From Blasia pusilla (Eukaryota; Marchantiophyta; Marchantiopsida; Blasiales), in assembly GCA_050084515.1 (NCBI GenBank), contig CM114272.1, forward strand, positions 60,698,001 through 60,762,000: a stretch of DNA of 64,000 bases, read 5' to 3'. A program made the position numbers and the translations under genes. The notes beneath the pieces are model-generated. The model saw only the letters and a list, made by a program, of their open reading frames with translations. It did not search any database and was not told the origin of the DNA. Positions 37,250 to 48,236 of the stretch are shown here, piece by piece. The stretch's first letter is position 1, and each line of letters opens with the position of its first letter.

Positions 37250-39505
37250 AGTAAATAAACATGCTTCCTACACGTGGAATCATGATTATTTACGCCACCG
37301 GCCATTCCCGATTAGTCATACAGTCAGAATTGACACGCCCTGTCAAGCCGCACTTGAAACGCCCCCACACGATGGCCCGACCCTTTAACGCATTCATTCA
37401 TTCACGACAATTTTGTTTTTCATTCATTCATGAGGGCGATGGATGTTTGTTCCATAATACGATTGTGTCAGCAGAGCAGCACCGCTTCCGCAGCGCGAGT
37501 GTGATTATGCTGGCCAACTCCACGGATTGTGAAGCTGATTGCGAAACTCCGCGGACGGCATGGAGCAGCCAGGGCTAGCAATCATGAGGCTACGGGTGTG
37601 CGCGGATTCAGGTACTCCCCGATTCCGGAAGTTCCGGAATAGGGGAGTGATTCGATCGCTTGGGGCGAGGGAAGAAGGTTCTGTGGTGGTGAGATGGAGG
37701 GATGCGAGCGAGGGTTGTTGGGTTGGAGTTGCGTTTGTGATTCTTGCGGTTGATGGGGATGTTGCGGCAGTGGCGAGGGATGAGGAGACGATCGGCCAGC
37801 TACCTACCTACCCGGATAGCGACCCGCACTGGGGGGGCGAATGGATCGAGTAGTGGCATGGGGATTTGAGAGAGAGAAGAGTGTTTGATGATGCCGAGCT
37901 CCGTCTGGCCGACAACGCGGCTATGGCGGAGGAGATTTCGCGGTCGGAAGATGCGGTGCTGGGGGTTGGACCGTCGCGCGCCCGTAAGCGCTGACGATCT
38001 CTCTCTCTCTCTCTCTCTCTCTGTGGAGGCTATGGAGGAGGAGGTGCACAAAGTTGCTAGCTAGATGTCTGATGGTAGCGGCGGTAGTGATCCTTGCGCG
38101 AATCCGGAGCTCACCGATACCAATGTCGTACATGCGTGGATGTTGCTTTTGCGATTCCGTGTTTCTTTATCTCTCTATCGCTCGCGGACTACACAGGAGT
38201 CTCGAGTATGGTGTGGTAATTTCTTCACTTTTTCTAGGTGATGAGTGCAGTCTGTCGCTCTTTTCATGGAAGATGAGGTCGCACCGTAAATGCGGATTCG
38301 ATTCATAGGAGCAGAGATCGCAGCAGCGAGGGGAGCGATTTCGATTCTAGCGGTTTGAGTCTGCGGAGAGGAGGGCTTGCAGCTATCGCATTCCCGGGGC
38401 GGATGGGGTTATAGCAGAGGAGGGGAGGGGTTACTCGGAGCAGTGTAGAGAAATCGGGTGAATGTGAATGTATGAGCGACCGCCATTACAGGTGAAGGAG
38501 AAAGCGGACGCTGAGCTGACATTCTCATGCTCTCCCCTTGGACGAGAGTGCATGCGCGCCGGCACAATCACCACGAATAGTAAATCCTCGATCCGGGCGT
38601 GGGTTGTGGTCAGGTGATCGGTCTCAAAAGAGAGAGCGGCTTCTGGCGTAGGGCTTGTAGCCCTATGAGAGCTTTACCAAAATCTCCCCATGGCCGGAGC
38701 GATTGCATAAATGTTGTGCCGAAGAAGAGCAGCCGAGTGCGTCCAGCCCTCGCAAGTCCAAACGCTCCAAGGACTTCGGGGAGCCAATCCTCATGTGTCC
38801 CCGGAGATGGCGGGCGCCGCTTTGCATCTGCATAGGGGAATGAATGTTATTTCCTCCCCCCTCTGCCTCCCTCCACCCTCCTACCTACGAATTGACGCGG
38901 AGCTCTCAGCCGCGAGGCCGAGAAACCGCTCCGCACTTTGCGACGGCGACTTGGAGTGAAGCCATTTCGGGTTCCAACGACCTCACTCCCCAATCCAAAA
39001 ATCCCTAGCGACATTCAAAGCAAATCCCACTCGTCATGTGATCAGAGCTCCGTTCGTTTTTGGTTGTTGGGAAAAGGCCAGAATCCGCCGATAGAAAATC
39101 TGTCCTCTGCTGCGGAATTAATACCTCATCTCTTACCGAGTTCGAACTTCTCCTCTCGAAGCTTTACGAAAGTGCGTCGCCGCTGGACACACGCCATCAC
39201 TCCCCATAAATTCCGTCGCTTTGCAGCGGCCGCGATTAAAAGCACCTCCCATCGAAAAAAGAAGCAGCAAGAAAGAGCGAGAAAGAAAGCACGGGAGGAA
39301 GGCAGTTTCTTCATCCACCCCACCGAAAGAGACCTTGCAAACCTACCACCAGACTTGCCATGGAAGTCAGTCATCGCTCGTCAAAGTCCGCGCACACACT
39401 CAACGAACAAGTAGTCGCCTCCTGCTGGCATCCATCGCCTCGCCCCTGTTGACCGCCTTCTCGATTCAACGCAGGTCCTACCGGGGGAATGCCCCCTTCT
39501 TCCGG
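37250..39505. other. GC-rich island, possible first exons but no assignable gene
   Basis: Composition switches abruptly to GC-rich. ATG at 37559 opens MEQPGLAIMRLRVCADS and meets a donor-like ATTCAG/GTACTC at 37611, but no continuing exon could be placed. A Lys/Arg-rich frame (38938-39414, starting at TTG) contains HRKKKQQERARKKAREEGS. A (CT)n run lies at 37999-38021. The island may be a promoter or CpG-rich start region of a gene I cannot resolve. Confidence 0.35.
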
Positions 39506-39600
39506 TCTTGTTGTGGCCTTCAGGTTTTGATTCTTTGAGTCCCCCTCTTTTGTACTTCCGATGGGTTTTCCATCACTCGTTTTTATCGAGCCAAATGGAT
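39505..39600 (-). repeat. Dispersed repeat family member, inverted
   Basis: Read on the - strand it contains GATGGAAAACCCATCGGAAG then ACTCAAAGAATCAAAACCTG, matching 36862-36940. Confidence 0.75.
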
Positions 39601-39611
39601 CCTAGCTCCCA

Positions 39612-39712
39612 TGCCATAGCCATTCCAACGAGGGTCCGGGGAGTTCTTTCTAGAGAATCCCATTCCATAGCCATTCCAACGAGGGTCCGGGTAGTTCTTT
39701 CTAGAGAATCGG
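39612..39712. repeat. 51-bp tandem dimer
   Basis: CCATAGCCATTCCAACGAGG starts at 39614 and 39665; each copy ends with TTCTTTCTAGAGAATC. The two copies are nearly identical. Confidence 0.9.
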
Positions 39713-39872
39713 TACATTACTTTCTTTTTGTTTAGAAGAAATATCAAATATGTATAAAAAAGGATGGGGAACCCATCACGATACAAATGAGGAGGCAAAG
39801 AGAGCCAAAAAGGAAGACCTCAAGAGGCCAGAATCGGCCCCAAGCAGAAAGAAGGGGGCCTTGCCCCCTCAT

Positions 39873-40684
39873 TACCGGTATGCGTAAAATGTGACGGTAT
39901 ATTTTGAAGTTTCTCTAATTCCGGTAGGATGTGTGTAAAACGTGACGGAATATTTTGAAGTTTCTCTAATTCCCGGTTTGGAATGCGTAAAATATGACGG
40001 TATATTTTGAAGTTTCTCTCAGTCCGGTCGGGTTTGCGTAAAATGTGACGGTATACTTTGAAGTTTCTCTCATTCCGGTCGGTATGTGTAAAATGTGACG
40101 GTATATGTTGAAGTTTCTCTAATTTCGGTCGGAATGTGTAAAATATGACGGTGTATGTTGAAGTTTCTCTAATTTCGGTCGGAATGTGTAAAATATGACG
40201 GTGTATTTTTAAGTTTCTCCAATTCCGATTTGGAATGTGTAAAATATGACGGTATATTTTGAAGTTTCTCTAATTTCGATCGGGAATGCGTAAAATATGA
40301 GGGAATATTATGAAGTTTCTCTAATTCCGGTTGGGTATGTGAAACATGATTGTATATTTTGAAGTTTCTCTAATTCCGGTTGGGTATGTGAAACATGACT
40401 GTATATTTTGAAGTTTCTCTAATTTTGGTCAAGTATGTGTAAAATGTGATGGTATACTTTGAAGTTTCTCTAATTCCGGTTGAGACTGCGTAAAATATGA
40501 CGGTATATTATGAAGTTTCTCTAATTCCGGTCGGGTATGCATAAAATATGACGGTATATTTTGAAGTTTTCTCTAATTCCGGTTTGGAATTCGTAAAATG
40601 TGATGGTATATTTTGAAGTTTCTCTAATTCCGATTTGGAATATGTAAAATGTGATGGTCTATTTTGAAGTTTCTCTAATTCCGG
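39873..40684. repeat. Minisatellite, unit about 51 bp, about 16 copies
   Basis: Units of 50-52 bp carry TTTGAAGTTTCTCTAATTCC and GTAAAATATGACGGTATAT. Spacing between successive GAAGTTTCTCT sites is 39906, 39957, 40009, 40060, 40110 and so on. No coding frame. Confidence 0.95.
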
Positions 40685-41049
40685 CCGGCTATTTAGCTAA
40701 TAATGCAAAGGAGATCATATAGATTCCGTCGGTTTTTGGCCAGTGTGTAAGAAAAGTAAACGGAAATTCTGAAATCAGCCGGCTAGGTCAACATGTAACC
40801 AATTTCTCCACGTACATTGATTCCAACTCCTTCCCAAATCAAGTCAAATGGATCCTCTTGCATCCCATTTATTCCGCATTTGTTCATCATCTCCAGACGT
40901 CAACTGTTAGTTTCTTCGATTTTATTGACTCCATAATTTGGAGGTAGATTCAGGCTTTGTGAAATTGCTAGAAACCCTCATATAGTCATGGAAGGGATAT
41001 GATCGTTCTTGATAGTGAATTAAGCCTTTAAGAGGGACATTCCGTTGTA

Positions 41050-41560
41050 GATGTGGCCTTGGCGTTCTCCTCCTTAGTTGCCTTTTGTGGCTGTTGTAGC
41101 CTTGGGCTTAGTTTCCTTCTTTTTTTAGGTCCCCCCATCAGCCTTTTGTTGCAACTTTGGCGTTGGCGTTCTCCTCCTTAGTTGCCTATGTTTTGGAGGT
41201 CCCCCAATCATCCTTTTGTGGCAATTGTGGTCTTGGCGTTCTCTTCCTTAGTTGCCTATGTTTTGAGGTCCCCCCGTCACCCTTTTGTGGCAAGTGTGGC
41301 CTTGGCATTCTCCTCCTTAGTTGCCTTTGTTTTCGAGGTCACCACATCACCCTTTTGTTGCAGCTGTGGCGTTGGCGTTCTCCTCCTCAATTGCCTATGT
41401 TTTGGAGGTCTCCTCATCCCCCTTTTGTGGCAACTTTGATCTTGGTGTTTGCCTCCTTAGTTGCCTATGTTTTGGAGGTCCCCCCATCATCCTTTTTGTG
41501 GCAACTATGGCCTTGGCGTTCTCCTTAGTCGCCTTTCTTTGGAGGTTCCCCTATCAGCCT
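41050..41560. repeat. Minisatellite, unit about 70 bp, about seven copies
   Basis: Units carry GGCGTTCTCCTCCTTAGTTG, then CCTATGTTTTGGAGGTCCCC and CATCCTTTTGTGGCAA, spaced about 69-71 bp (41165, 41235, 41304, 41374, 41444, 41515). They create repetitive Cys/Phe/Leu-rich open frames in two frames, which I do not regard as genes. Confidence 0.92.
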
Positions 41561-41569
41561 TTCATTCAT

Positions 41570-43055
41570 CCTACAAGAGGGACATTCTCTTTTTACGCCC
41601 CCTACTACTTTCTAGGAATTTTGTGTAGAGGTTGTAGAGAGGAATTTTGTGCATACCGACTCATCAAGTGTTTCTCTATAGTCCTTTAAGCACAATAGAA
41701 CTCTTGTAATGGCACCTTCACCAGTCCTTTAACCACAATACAAACTAAGGCAATGACATCTTCACCACCCTTGGATTGGATCTTTGAAGTTAAGGTGACT
41801 TTCATGTTGATTTACTAATCCAAGCCCCCACCACTTTCAAGGCCGGTAGACTAGGTTTGTTCACCATGGCAGGTGTCGCCTTGGAGTTTTCACGAGTATA
41901 AGATCTAGCTTGCATATACATGCGCAAAAAGTTGTTGTGACTTCAATTTTACGCCCAAAACTATTTTCCGATGGACAAACAAGTGAAAAAAATCGGTTGT
42001 GCAAAATTACGTTTGGTCCTTAGTTAATTAATGAAGGTTGGCAAGAAGTTGGACCATTTCTACGTCCAAAATATTTTGGCACACAAATAGCGACCCTTTA
42101 AGGTTGCTCTGACGAGACATCCATGGGACTCAACCCTAAGAGCTCGATCCCATGGCTAGGTGTACATGTCACGACGACCCTCATTTCTACGTCCGAAAAA
42201 ACTTACCAATAGATAATGTGGCAAAACACACCTGTTCCTAGTAAATAATTCTGATCATAACCAAGTCGAGGTTGGCAAGACGTTGGGCCATTTGTGTGCC
42301 CAAAAGTTTTAGGCGCATAAAAGCAAATGGCCCTCTATGGTTGCTAGTTCTAGGTGTGTATGGGAGCGCGCCTTAAGAATGTTGATCAAATGGATGGAAA
42401 AAATGAGGTTGCGGAGACCTATTTTTTAACATAGGAAAAAAAATCAAATGGAAAAAGTAGCAAAAAAATGTAGTAAAGGTCGTTAATGCAGTTCACAATT
42501 GTTTTCGATTACGAGCTAGTCTAGCTGGACCTATTTCTGGTGATCCTCTAGTTTCAGGGACCTTGCATGCAAGGGATCCGTCCCTTAGTCCCCGGAGGTT
42601 CTATCTTCACCCTTTGGTGCAAGTCTTTCCTTTCTCCCATCCCATCCACATTGGAACTAAATACCTCCTCTTCTTTCCACAATGACTTGTGCGGAATTGA
42701 CCGTTTGCAATGGAGAAATTCACCAAATTTGATTAATGGGCTCACAAAATCAATGCCTGAACACACAAACAATTCAAGGTGCATGGAATTTTTCTTCCCT
42801 CTAGATTATATCCACTTATTTTAATTTTTCATCAATTTTTTGAAGTAGGTGGTCCTAGAGGTAGTCGACTATACTCTTTAAAAATTGAAACAAGTGGTAA
42901 AAAATGGCGAGTTTTTATTTTCCTCGATTAAAATCTACTTTTAAAAATTCTTTGGATGCAAATTTCCAAGCCCTCCAAAATCTTGTTGGCCTATCTCTAG
43001 CTGAGTTGTAGATAATCGGTTTGGTATTTTTCCTTCCTCTTTTCTATTTGCGTTG
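41570..43055. other. Intergenic DNA, nothing recognised
   Basis: Only short open frames; no recognisable element ends. Confidence 0.5.
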
Positions 43056-43059
43056 TCTT

Positions 43060-43368
43060 GTCTTTTAGGATAGATCGGCGAGATCTAGTAGAGAGCCTTT
43101 GCGGGTAGTGGAAGACAACCTCAGTAGATCTAGGACGACATGCTAAGGCCACGGGTAACTTGAGAGAGTAGGTTTCCCCATTGTTTCCGCTCATTTGGAG
43201 CCATATATAGAAATTTGCTATTTCTGATAAGTTCCTATTTTGAGTATAGTTGACTTTCTACTTTGGTAAGTGGACTTTGACCTGCGGCATCAGGTCAAGA
43301 TCCAAGGAGGTGACCTGTGAGTATAGGTTACCGTGAGGAGAAACTTGGGAGAAGGAAGGGGATATACC

Positions 43369-43439
<71 letters not shown>

Positions 43440-43544
43440 ATTATGAGCGATTATGTAAGACATCTACTTGATTTATTGGAGATATTTTGGTAGTTCTCAT
43501 CTCAATTATTGGATGCCATGAGATAGCATGGGATTGTTTGTTTG

Positions 43545-43545
<1 letters not shown>
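43060..43545 (+). repeat. Gypsy LTR fragment with GA expansion
   Basis: Begins CTTTTAGGATAGATCGGCGA and follows the LTR of copy 1 through GGTCAAGATCCAAGGAGGTG to a GGATATACCTCCAAGAGAG segment. There the sequence passes into a (GA)n run (43375-43438). The following ATTGGAGATATTTTGGTAG...GATGCCATGAG segment matches the 3' region of copy 3 at 55290-55350. Confidence 0.75.
43375..43438. repeat. (GA)n microsatellite, about 31 units
   Basis: An uninterrupted dinucleotide run that grew from a GAGAGAG seed in the LTR. Confidence 0.97.
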
Positions 43546-43828
<283 letters not shown>

Positions 43829-43943
43829 TATTCTGACTTGTCCTAATCTTGCTCTCTAAAAACAACTACAACATTTATGTTTACAAAAATCCTAAAGGTT
43901 GCAAAAATCCTTGAAATTGATCCTTCCCCCTCTTAATGGTTAC

Positions 43944-44336
43944 TCATTTATGAAAGAACGTTCCAAAATGTCCAAAATGTGCAGAGAAATCTTCTAAGTC
44001 TTTACATCCCCAACTTATAAATCCTACTTTCCGAGAAGGCACGTGCAATGGGTTGAGTATTCTCATTGCACCAATGAGATTTTTGTCTCTTAATCGATCC
44101 TGCAAAGATGTACAAATACTCTTAGAATAACTCTTTTGAAATAATAGAGCAGCTTCCAACTCCTTTCTTGTGCAATCCATTAATATGTATGTACTATGGA
44201 ACTTCCTCCCTCTAATCTCGGATTGTAAACGTCTAAGGTAGTCACTCGGGGATGCAAAGTCTAGTGGAATATGGTAACCCGTGTCCTCTGAAAATATAGA
44301 TGTATTCAAATCACTAGTGTCCATCACAAAATTCAA
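43944..44336 (-). CDS. 130-residue open frame, possibly a transposon protein fragment
   Basis: A sizeable uninterrupted frame in AT-rich surroundings, so it stands out. It contains YLRRLQSEIRGRKFHSTYIL, LEAALLFQKSYSKS, then LRDKNLIGAMRILNPLHVPS and GCKDLEDFSAHFG. The 'ILNP' segment after a charged helix recalls the region before the C-terminal dimerisation part of some hAT-type transposase-like proteins, but I cannot assign it. The frame opens at 44336, just beside the Harbinger transposase remnant and diverging from it. Confidence 0.35.
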   Translation of the reverse strand: MNFVMDTSDLNTSIFSEDTGYHIPLDFASPSDYLRRLQSEIRGRKFHSTYILMDCTRKELEAALLFQKSYSKSICTSLQDRLRDKNLIGAMRILNPLHVPSRKVGFISWGCKDLEDFSAHFGHFGTFFHK

Positions 44337-44377
44337 GGTAATAGAAGCAATCTAAGAAGTAACAATATCGCAGGAGG

Positions 44378-45475
44378 TTGCTCCGTTGTTCTCGTGCTCT
44401 CATATATCTCCAATTCATGTTGAATGATACTGCAACTACTATGCCATGTTATATGCACTCTCCTTGGTATATCTTACCACGATTCGTAGCATTTACATGT
44501 CTTTTCATTGATGAGAGTGTAGTAAGAAGAGACCATCCAAAGTGCTTTAGAGATTTCTTTCGTGCTAGTGTGAGCACATTTTACTTCATTTGTTAGTGTG
44601 ATCACATTTGACTTTATTTGTGGACTCAATTGACTACTCATCCTCTAGATGCCCTACAAGTTCTATCAAACAGAGTGTTGAGTGTTAAGAGACATGTCGC
44701 TATCACTCTATGACGTCTTGCCACAAGGGATCAAATGAAAGGGATTGGAGAGCTCTTTGGTATGAAAAAATCTACAACTATGAAGGTTGTCAACCGATTC
44801 ATTAATGCACTTGTGGAGGTGGCTCATGGAGCAGTGACTTGGCCAAGAGGAAAAAAAATTATTAGGGTGAAATCCGATTTCGAAGCACAACATGAATTTT
44901 TAAATTATTGTGGTGTAATTGATGTTTCTCATTGAACTACCAACAGAAGCGAATTCCCCAGTATGGTGTAGTCAAAAAATAAATCTTATGCATGTGCAAT
45001 GCAAGCTATCATTGATTCAAGGCTACAATTATTGGATGTCTTCATCGGATATCCCGCTTCTATTCATCCTCCGAAACTCCCAATTCTACAAAAATGCATA
45101 CAAAAGGATCCTAGATGGACTTTCACTTCCTCTAAGAAAAGGTGGGAGAATTCGAGAGTATATTATTGGTGATGCAAGATACCCACTCTTATCGTGGCTT
45201 ATAGTTTCTTATCCCGGAGCATCGATCGGAAAAAAGGATACTTAGAACTATTACCATTTTTCTATGAGGATGTGTGTGAAGAGAGCTTTTGGTCAACTAA
45301 AGGGGATATAGCGTATACTCAATTGACTCATTTACAAGCCCAACTTACAAACATTACCAAAGACAATCTTTGTTGCTTGTGTTATTTATAATATTATGAT
45401 AGATAGGGATGATCCTATTGTCGATGGTCTCATAGATCAGCCCTCCTCGGGAGGGATGCATGGTGTATGAGGTTG
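44378..45475 (+). pseudogene. PIF/Harbinger-type DDE transposase, degenerate
   Basis: The N-terminal part reads VVRRDHPKCFRDFFRASVST. A helix-turn-helix-like segment follows (GELFGMKKSTTMKVVNRFI), with AHGAVTWP after it. First catalytic Asp: YCGVIDVSH (codon 44921). Second Asp: REYIIGDARYPLLSWLIVSY (codon 45171), preceded by DVFIGYPASIH in another frame. Probable Glu: DVCEESFWSTKG near 45275. Stops (for example TGA where Arg is expected near 44713) and frame changes make it inactive. The partner protein of this superfamily is a Myb/trihelix factor, remnants of which lie at 46230-46500 and 55440-55800. Confidence 0.85.
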
Positions 45476-46229
45476 TAATCTTCTTCAAACAATGAAGCAA
45501 CATATGATGGAAGGAGAAATTGGGATGCTCTTTTCGAGCATGTCATGGATGTAGCTCCATAGTAATAGCATGTGATGGATGTAACTCAATATTTCAATAA
45601 AGTTATATGATTACATAAGCGCACCATAGTTTGTCACTTCTCTCATTATGAATTTTTCTTAAATGTAATATCTCAAAATCTTCCTCCAAAAATCCTACCA
45701 ATGACAAGAGATTATGCTTTGGAGATAATTGTGAAAGCATCTGTATTCTGTTGTAGGACTTGTAATTCCAATTCCCTCCACTAAAGGTCCTCTCTCTTCC
45801 CAGGATCTATAACATCAATTAGAGAATCAATGGATTGTTGCATAGCTTGGCCCAAAGAGCTCCGTCATCAAAGTTTACCTCTAATACTTGCACCAAGGCT
45901 CCTCTTTTTCAAAGTTCCCTCTTTAGTTACGAAGGCCTTGAACGTAGTGGAATTTGTATTACTATGTAAGACCACAAAATTCATTACTTTAATTGAAAAC
46001 ATCCCATTACTCTTAAAACCATTGGAAATTTATAAACACGTGAAAGGAAAAAAAAAAAAGGTATTACAAGCACCTTGAACACGAGGAGAGGATGGTGGTG
46101 GAATGATCGGAGGCGGATTGGTAGGCATCCCTCCTGGACCCATTGGGGTCTCATATGGCTCTCCCTCTATATTAACAAAAAATGAATTAGTATATTCATC
46201 ATATGCAATGTTAAGCAACAAAGAAATAT
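45476..46229. other. Probable 3' part of the Harbinger element
   Basis: AT-rich. A - strand frame at 46239-46030 is Pro-rich (GGMPTNPPPIIPPPSSP), as in linkers of Myb-like partner proteins. Nothing else recognised; terminal inverted repeats not found. Confidence 0.35.
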
Positions 46230-46500
46230 TAGCATTCATATTGATGTATTTGGAGTCACGGGAGAATGTATGATAGTGACGGGTGGAGTTTCTCTTGTAT
46301 TTGAAGTTCCCTCCTCCACTAAGTATCCATAAGTACCTATGAGGTCATCATTAAGATCAAGGAGAAGAGAAATGTCAAAGCTTCGTACTTAAATGCTCTC
46401 TAGATCCACGTCTTTCCGCTTAGGAAGCCAATCTACTAAATCCTTATAGAACATCTCATCAAAGGTTGAAGGTAGACCTTGTTCCTTTCGATCCTTTTTT
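46230..46500 (-). pseudogene. Harbinger Myb/trihelix partner gene, C-terminal part
   Basis: On the - strand, MSKKDRKEQGLPSTFDEMFY...DLVDWLPKRKDVDLES fits the region after the trihelix in Harbinger partner proteins. A stop follows. The N-terminal trihelix lies 9 kb away at 55535-55800 in the same orientation, and the Ty3/gypsy element fills the gap. Confidence 0.5.
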
Positions 46501-46510
46501 GACATACATG

Positions 46511-47235
46511 AATGTCACGTCTTTTAGGATAGATCGGTGAGATCTAGTAGAGTGCCACCGTAATTATCGGTGATGTCACATCTGAGTAGCCGATAGGCCG
46601 AGATCTATCGTGGATAGGGCGTAGGAGCCAGCGGACTATCTTGAGTGTAACTTTGTCCCACAGTGTCGGATGAGGTTGAGGATTGGTCCATTGCGTCAGG
46701 AACGTCGTTTCTGACGACTTTTATGTTGAGGTCTTTTACAGCCGGGTGACTTGTTGACCAGGTCACCTGCCCCTAGTAACCTGTGCGCGCAGGTTACCAA
46801 GGGAAGGGCTATTTTTGGGGTTTGAGCCTTTTGGCTCTTCCCAACCTATATAAGAGAGGAAGATGGCTTTGCTAAGCCATCTTTCTCATGTTGGGCCGTT
46901 GGAGCACCTCCCTTGTATGTGTGTGAGCTAGGACTAGGGTGCTAGCGTCCGGATTCCTTGATAGCACAAGGTGGACGAGGCTCGATATGCCGATGTAGAT
47001 TGAGGAGTAGAGTTTTAGGCCGGGTGTGCCGTTTTTACTACTCTTTATTTTTACATGAGAAAGATGTCAGGGGGCTGGTGGGAATTCGTTGTTTGCAGGT
47101 AGGCAAGCGAGTTGCCTCGGTTGGGGAGCCCCTGGAGACGTGTGTGTGTCATTTTTGTGTCATTTTTGTGTTCGGAAGGCCGTGGGCGGAAGCGCTCTCC
47201 GTTTTTCTCAGATTTTGCTGGTGTAGATTGTTGGG
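46511..47235 (+). repeat. 5' LTR-like region of gypsy copy 3 with TATA box
   Basis: Starts TGTCACGTCTTTTAGGATAG, matching the LTR starts of the other copies. TATATAAG at 46847-46854 would place transcription start near 46875. The inner end is uncertain and no standard Met-tRNA primer site was seen. Confidence 0.6.
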
Positions 47236-48236
47236 GGACAGCAGCCGAGTGTAGCGTGTGGTAGGGCGTCGGGTGTACGCAAGTGAAGGCGTCGAAAGAG
47301 AAGGAACGGGCAAGTTGGGTCTACGGCCACGGGGCTCTCAAGTAAAGCGGCTCTGATTAGGGCGCGGACGGCGGACGGCAGGGCGTGGCGGCGTGGCGGA
47401 CGGCTGGGCGGACCGCAGGGCGCGCGACAGGCGCCCCCCACTCCCCTCCCTGAGGCGGGCGTGTCCCCCCCCCGCGCATTTAGGGCCCAAGGGGCCCGCA
47501 TAGGGCCACGGTCCATAATTTCTCTCCTCTTTCCGACGTGGTAGCACCGACGGCGGTCGGACAGTCGTAACGAACGTGGTAGGACGGACGAGGTCGGTCC
47601 GGCGAACGCGTTGCGCATGGGCAACGTGAGGGCAGGGAGGATGTCAACGTGCTGAGTGATCGACAAGTTGGGCAGCGGGCGGGACATGTTGTTTTTGAGG
47701 CGCGAATAGGGCGTTTAGAGTTTACGTTGGGGGGTGTGCATGATGCCGACGGGTTGTCCGCATCTGTTGACGGGAGGATCGACGTGTTGGTCAAGGGGAG
47801 CGTTATGTGGCGGAGATTGTCATATCATGTGGAGGAGTGCATATTGACGGTGCAGCAGGTTGGAAGGCGTGATCAGGTTACCCATTCGAGTCCCTTTTCC
47901 CGCACTTGTCGTGTGTGATTGAGAGTGCTGGGTATCCGGGTAGTAGCTGGTGCTAGATGGGTGCAGTGATGGTGACGAGTGTAGATTCTTTTCATGTGTA
48001 TCATGTTGGTAGAGATACGGCGGTTGCCGAGTAGGGGTCGCGTGTATGACCCGAGAGTGTGTCGCTAGATTAGGTGAGTCAGTTGGGAGGCTCATGGTGA
48101 GCCCGAGTGTTGAGCGTGCGTGAGGCCGGGTATGTCATCACGGGATTGACGTCAGCATAGGTGAGCTAGTGAGGCGTGTGGGAGACTCTCGGTGAGTCTG
48201 AGTGCTTGAGCCGGTGAGATAGGGTTTGTCATCACG
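47236..48236 (+). other. GC-rich leader of gypsy copy 3
   Basis: Very GC-rich (47340-47480, GGCGGACGGC-like units). It includes two related segments of about 80 bp at 48074-48145 and 48160-48238, both ending near GTCATCACGG. Confidence 0.6.

Larger units (their letters stand above)
32490..37250. other. AT-rich gene-free DNA
   Basis: Nearly 5 kb with no frame above about 60 codons and no domain recognised. Probably very old transposon sequence, apart from the Helitron-like repeat at 35262-35482 and a dispersed-repeat copy at 36862. Confidence 0.65.

Noticed and set aside
38938-39414. 158-codon Lys/Arg-rich frame as a firm gene
   Set aside because: No ATG at its beginning, no recognisable domain and competing frames on the other strand; kept only as part of the GC-rich island.
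39873-40684. Regular repeat array as a possible CRISPR
   Set aside because: Units are contiguous and vary throughout without repeat-spacer structure, and the genome is a plant nucleus.
41157-41689. Two overlapping 85-123 codon frames of Cys/Phe/Leu-rich repeats
   Set aside because: Products of the 70-bp minisatellite. The unit is not a multiple of three and no start or splice context exists.
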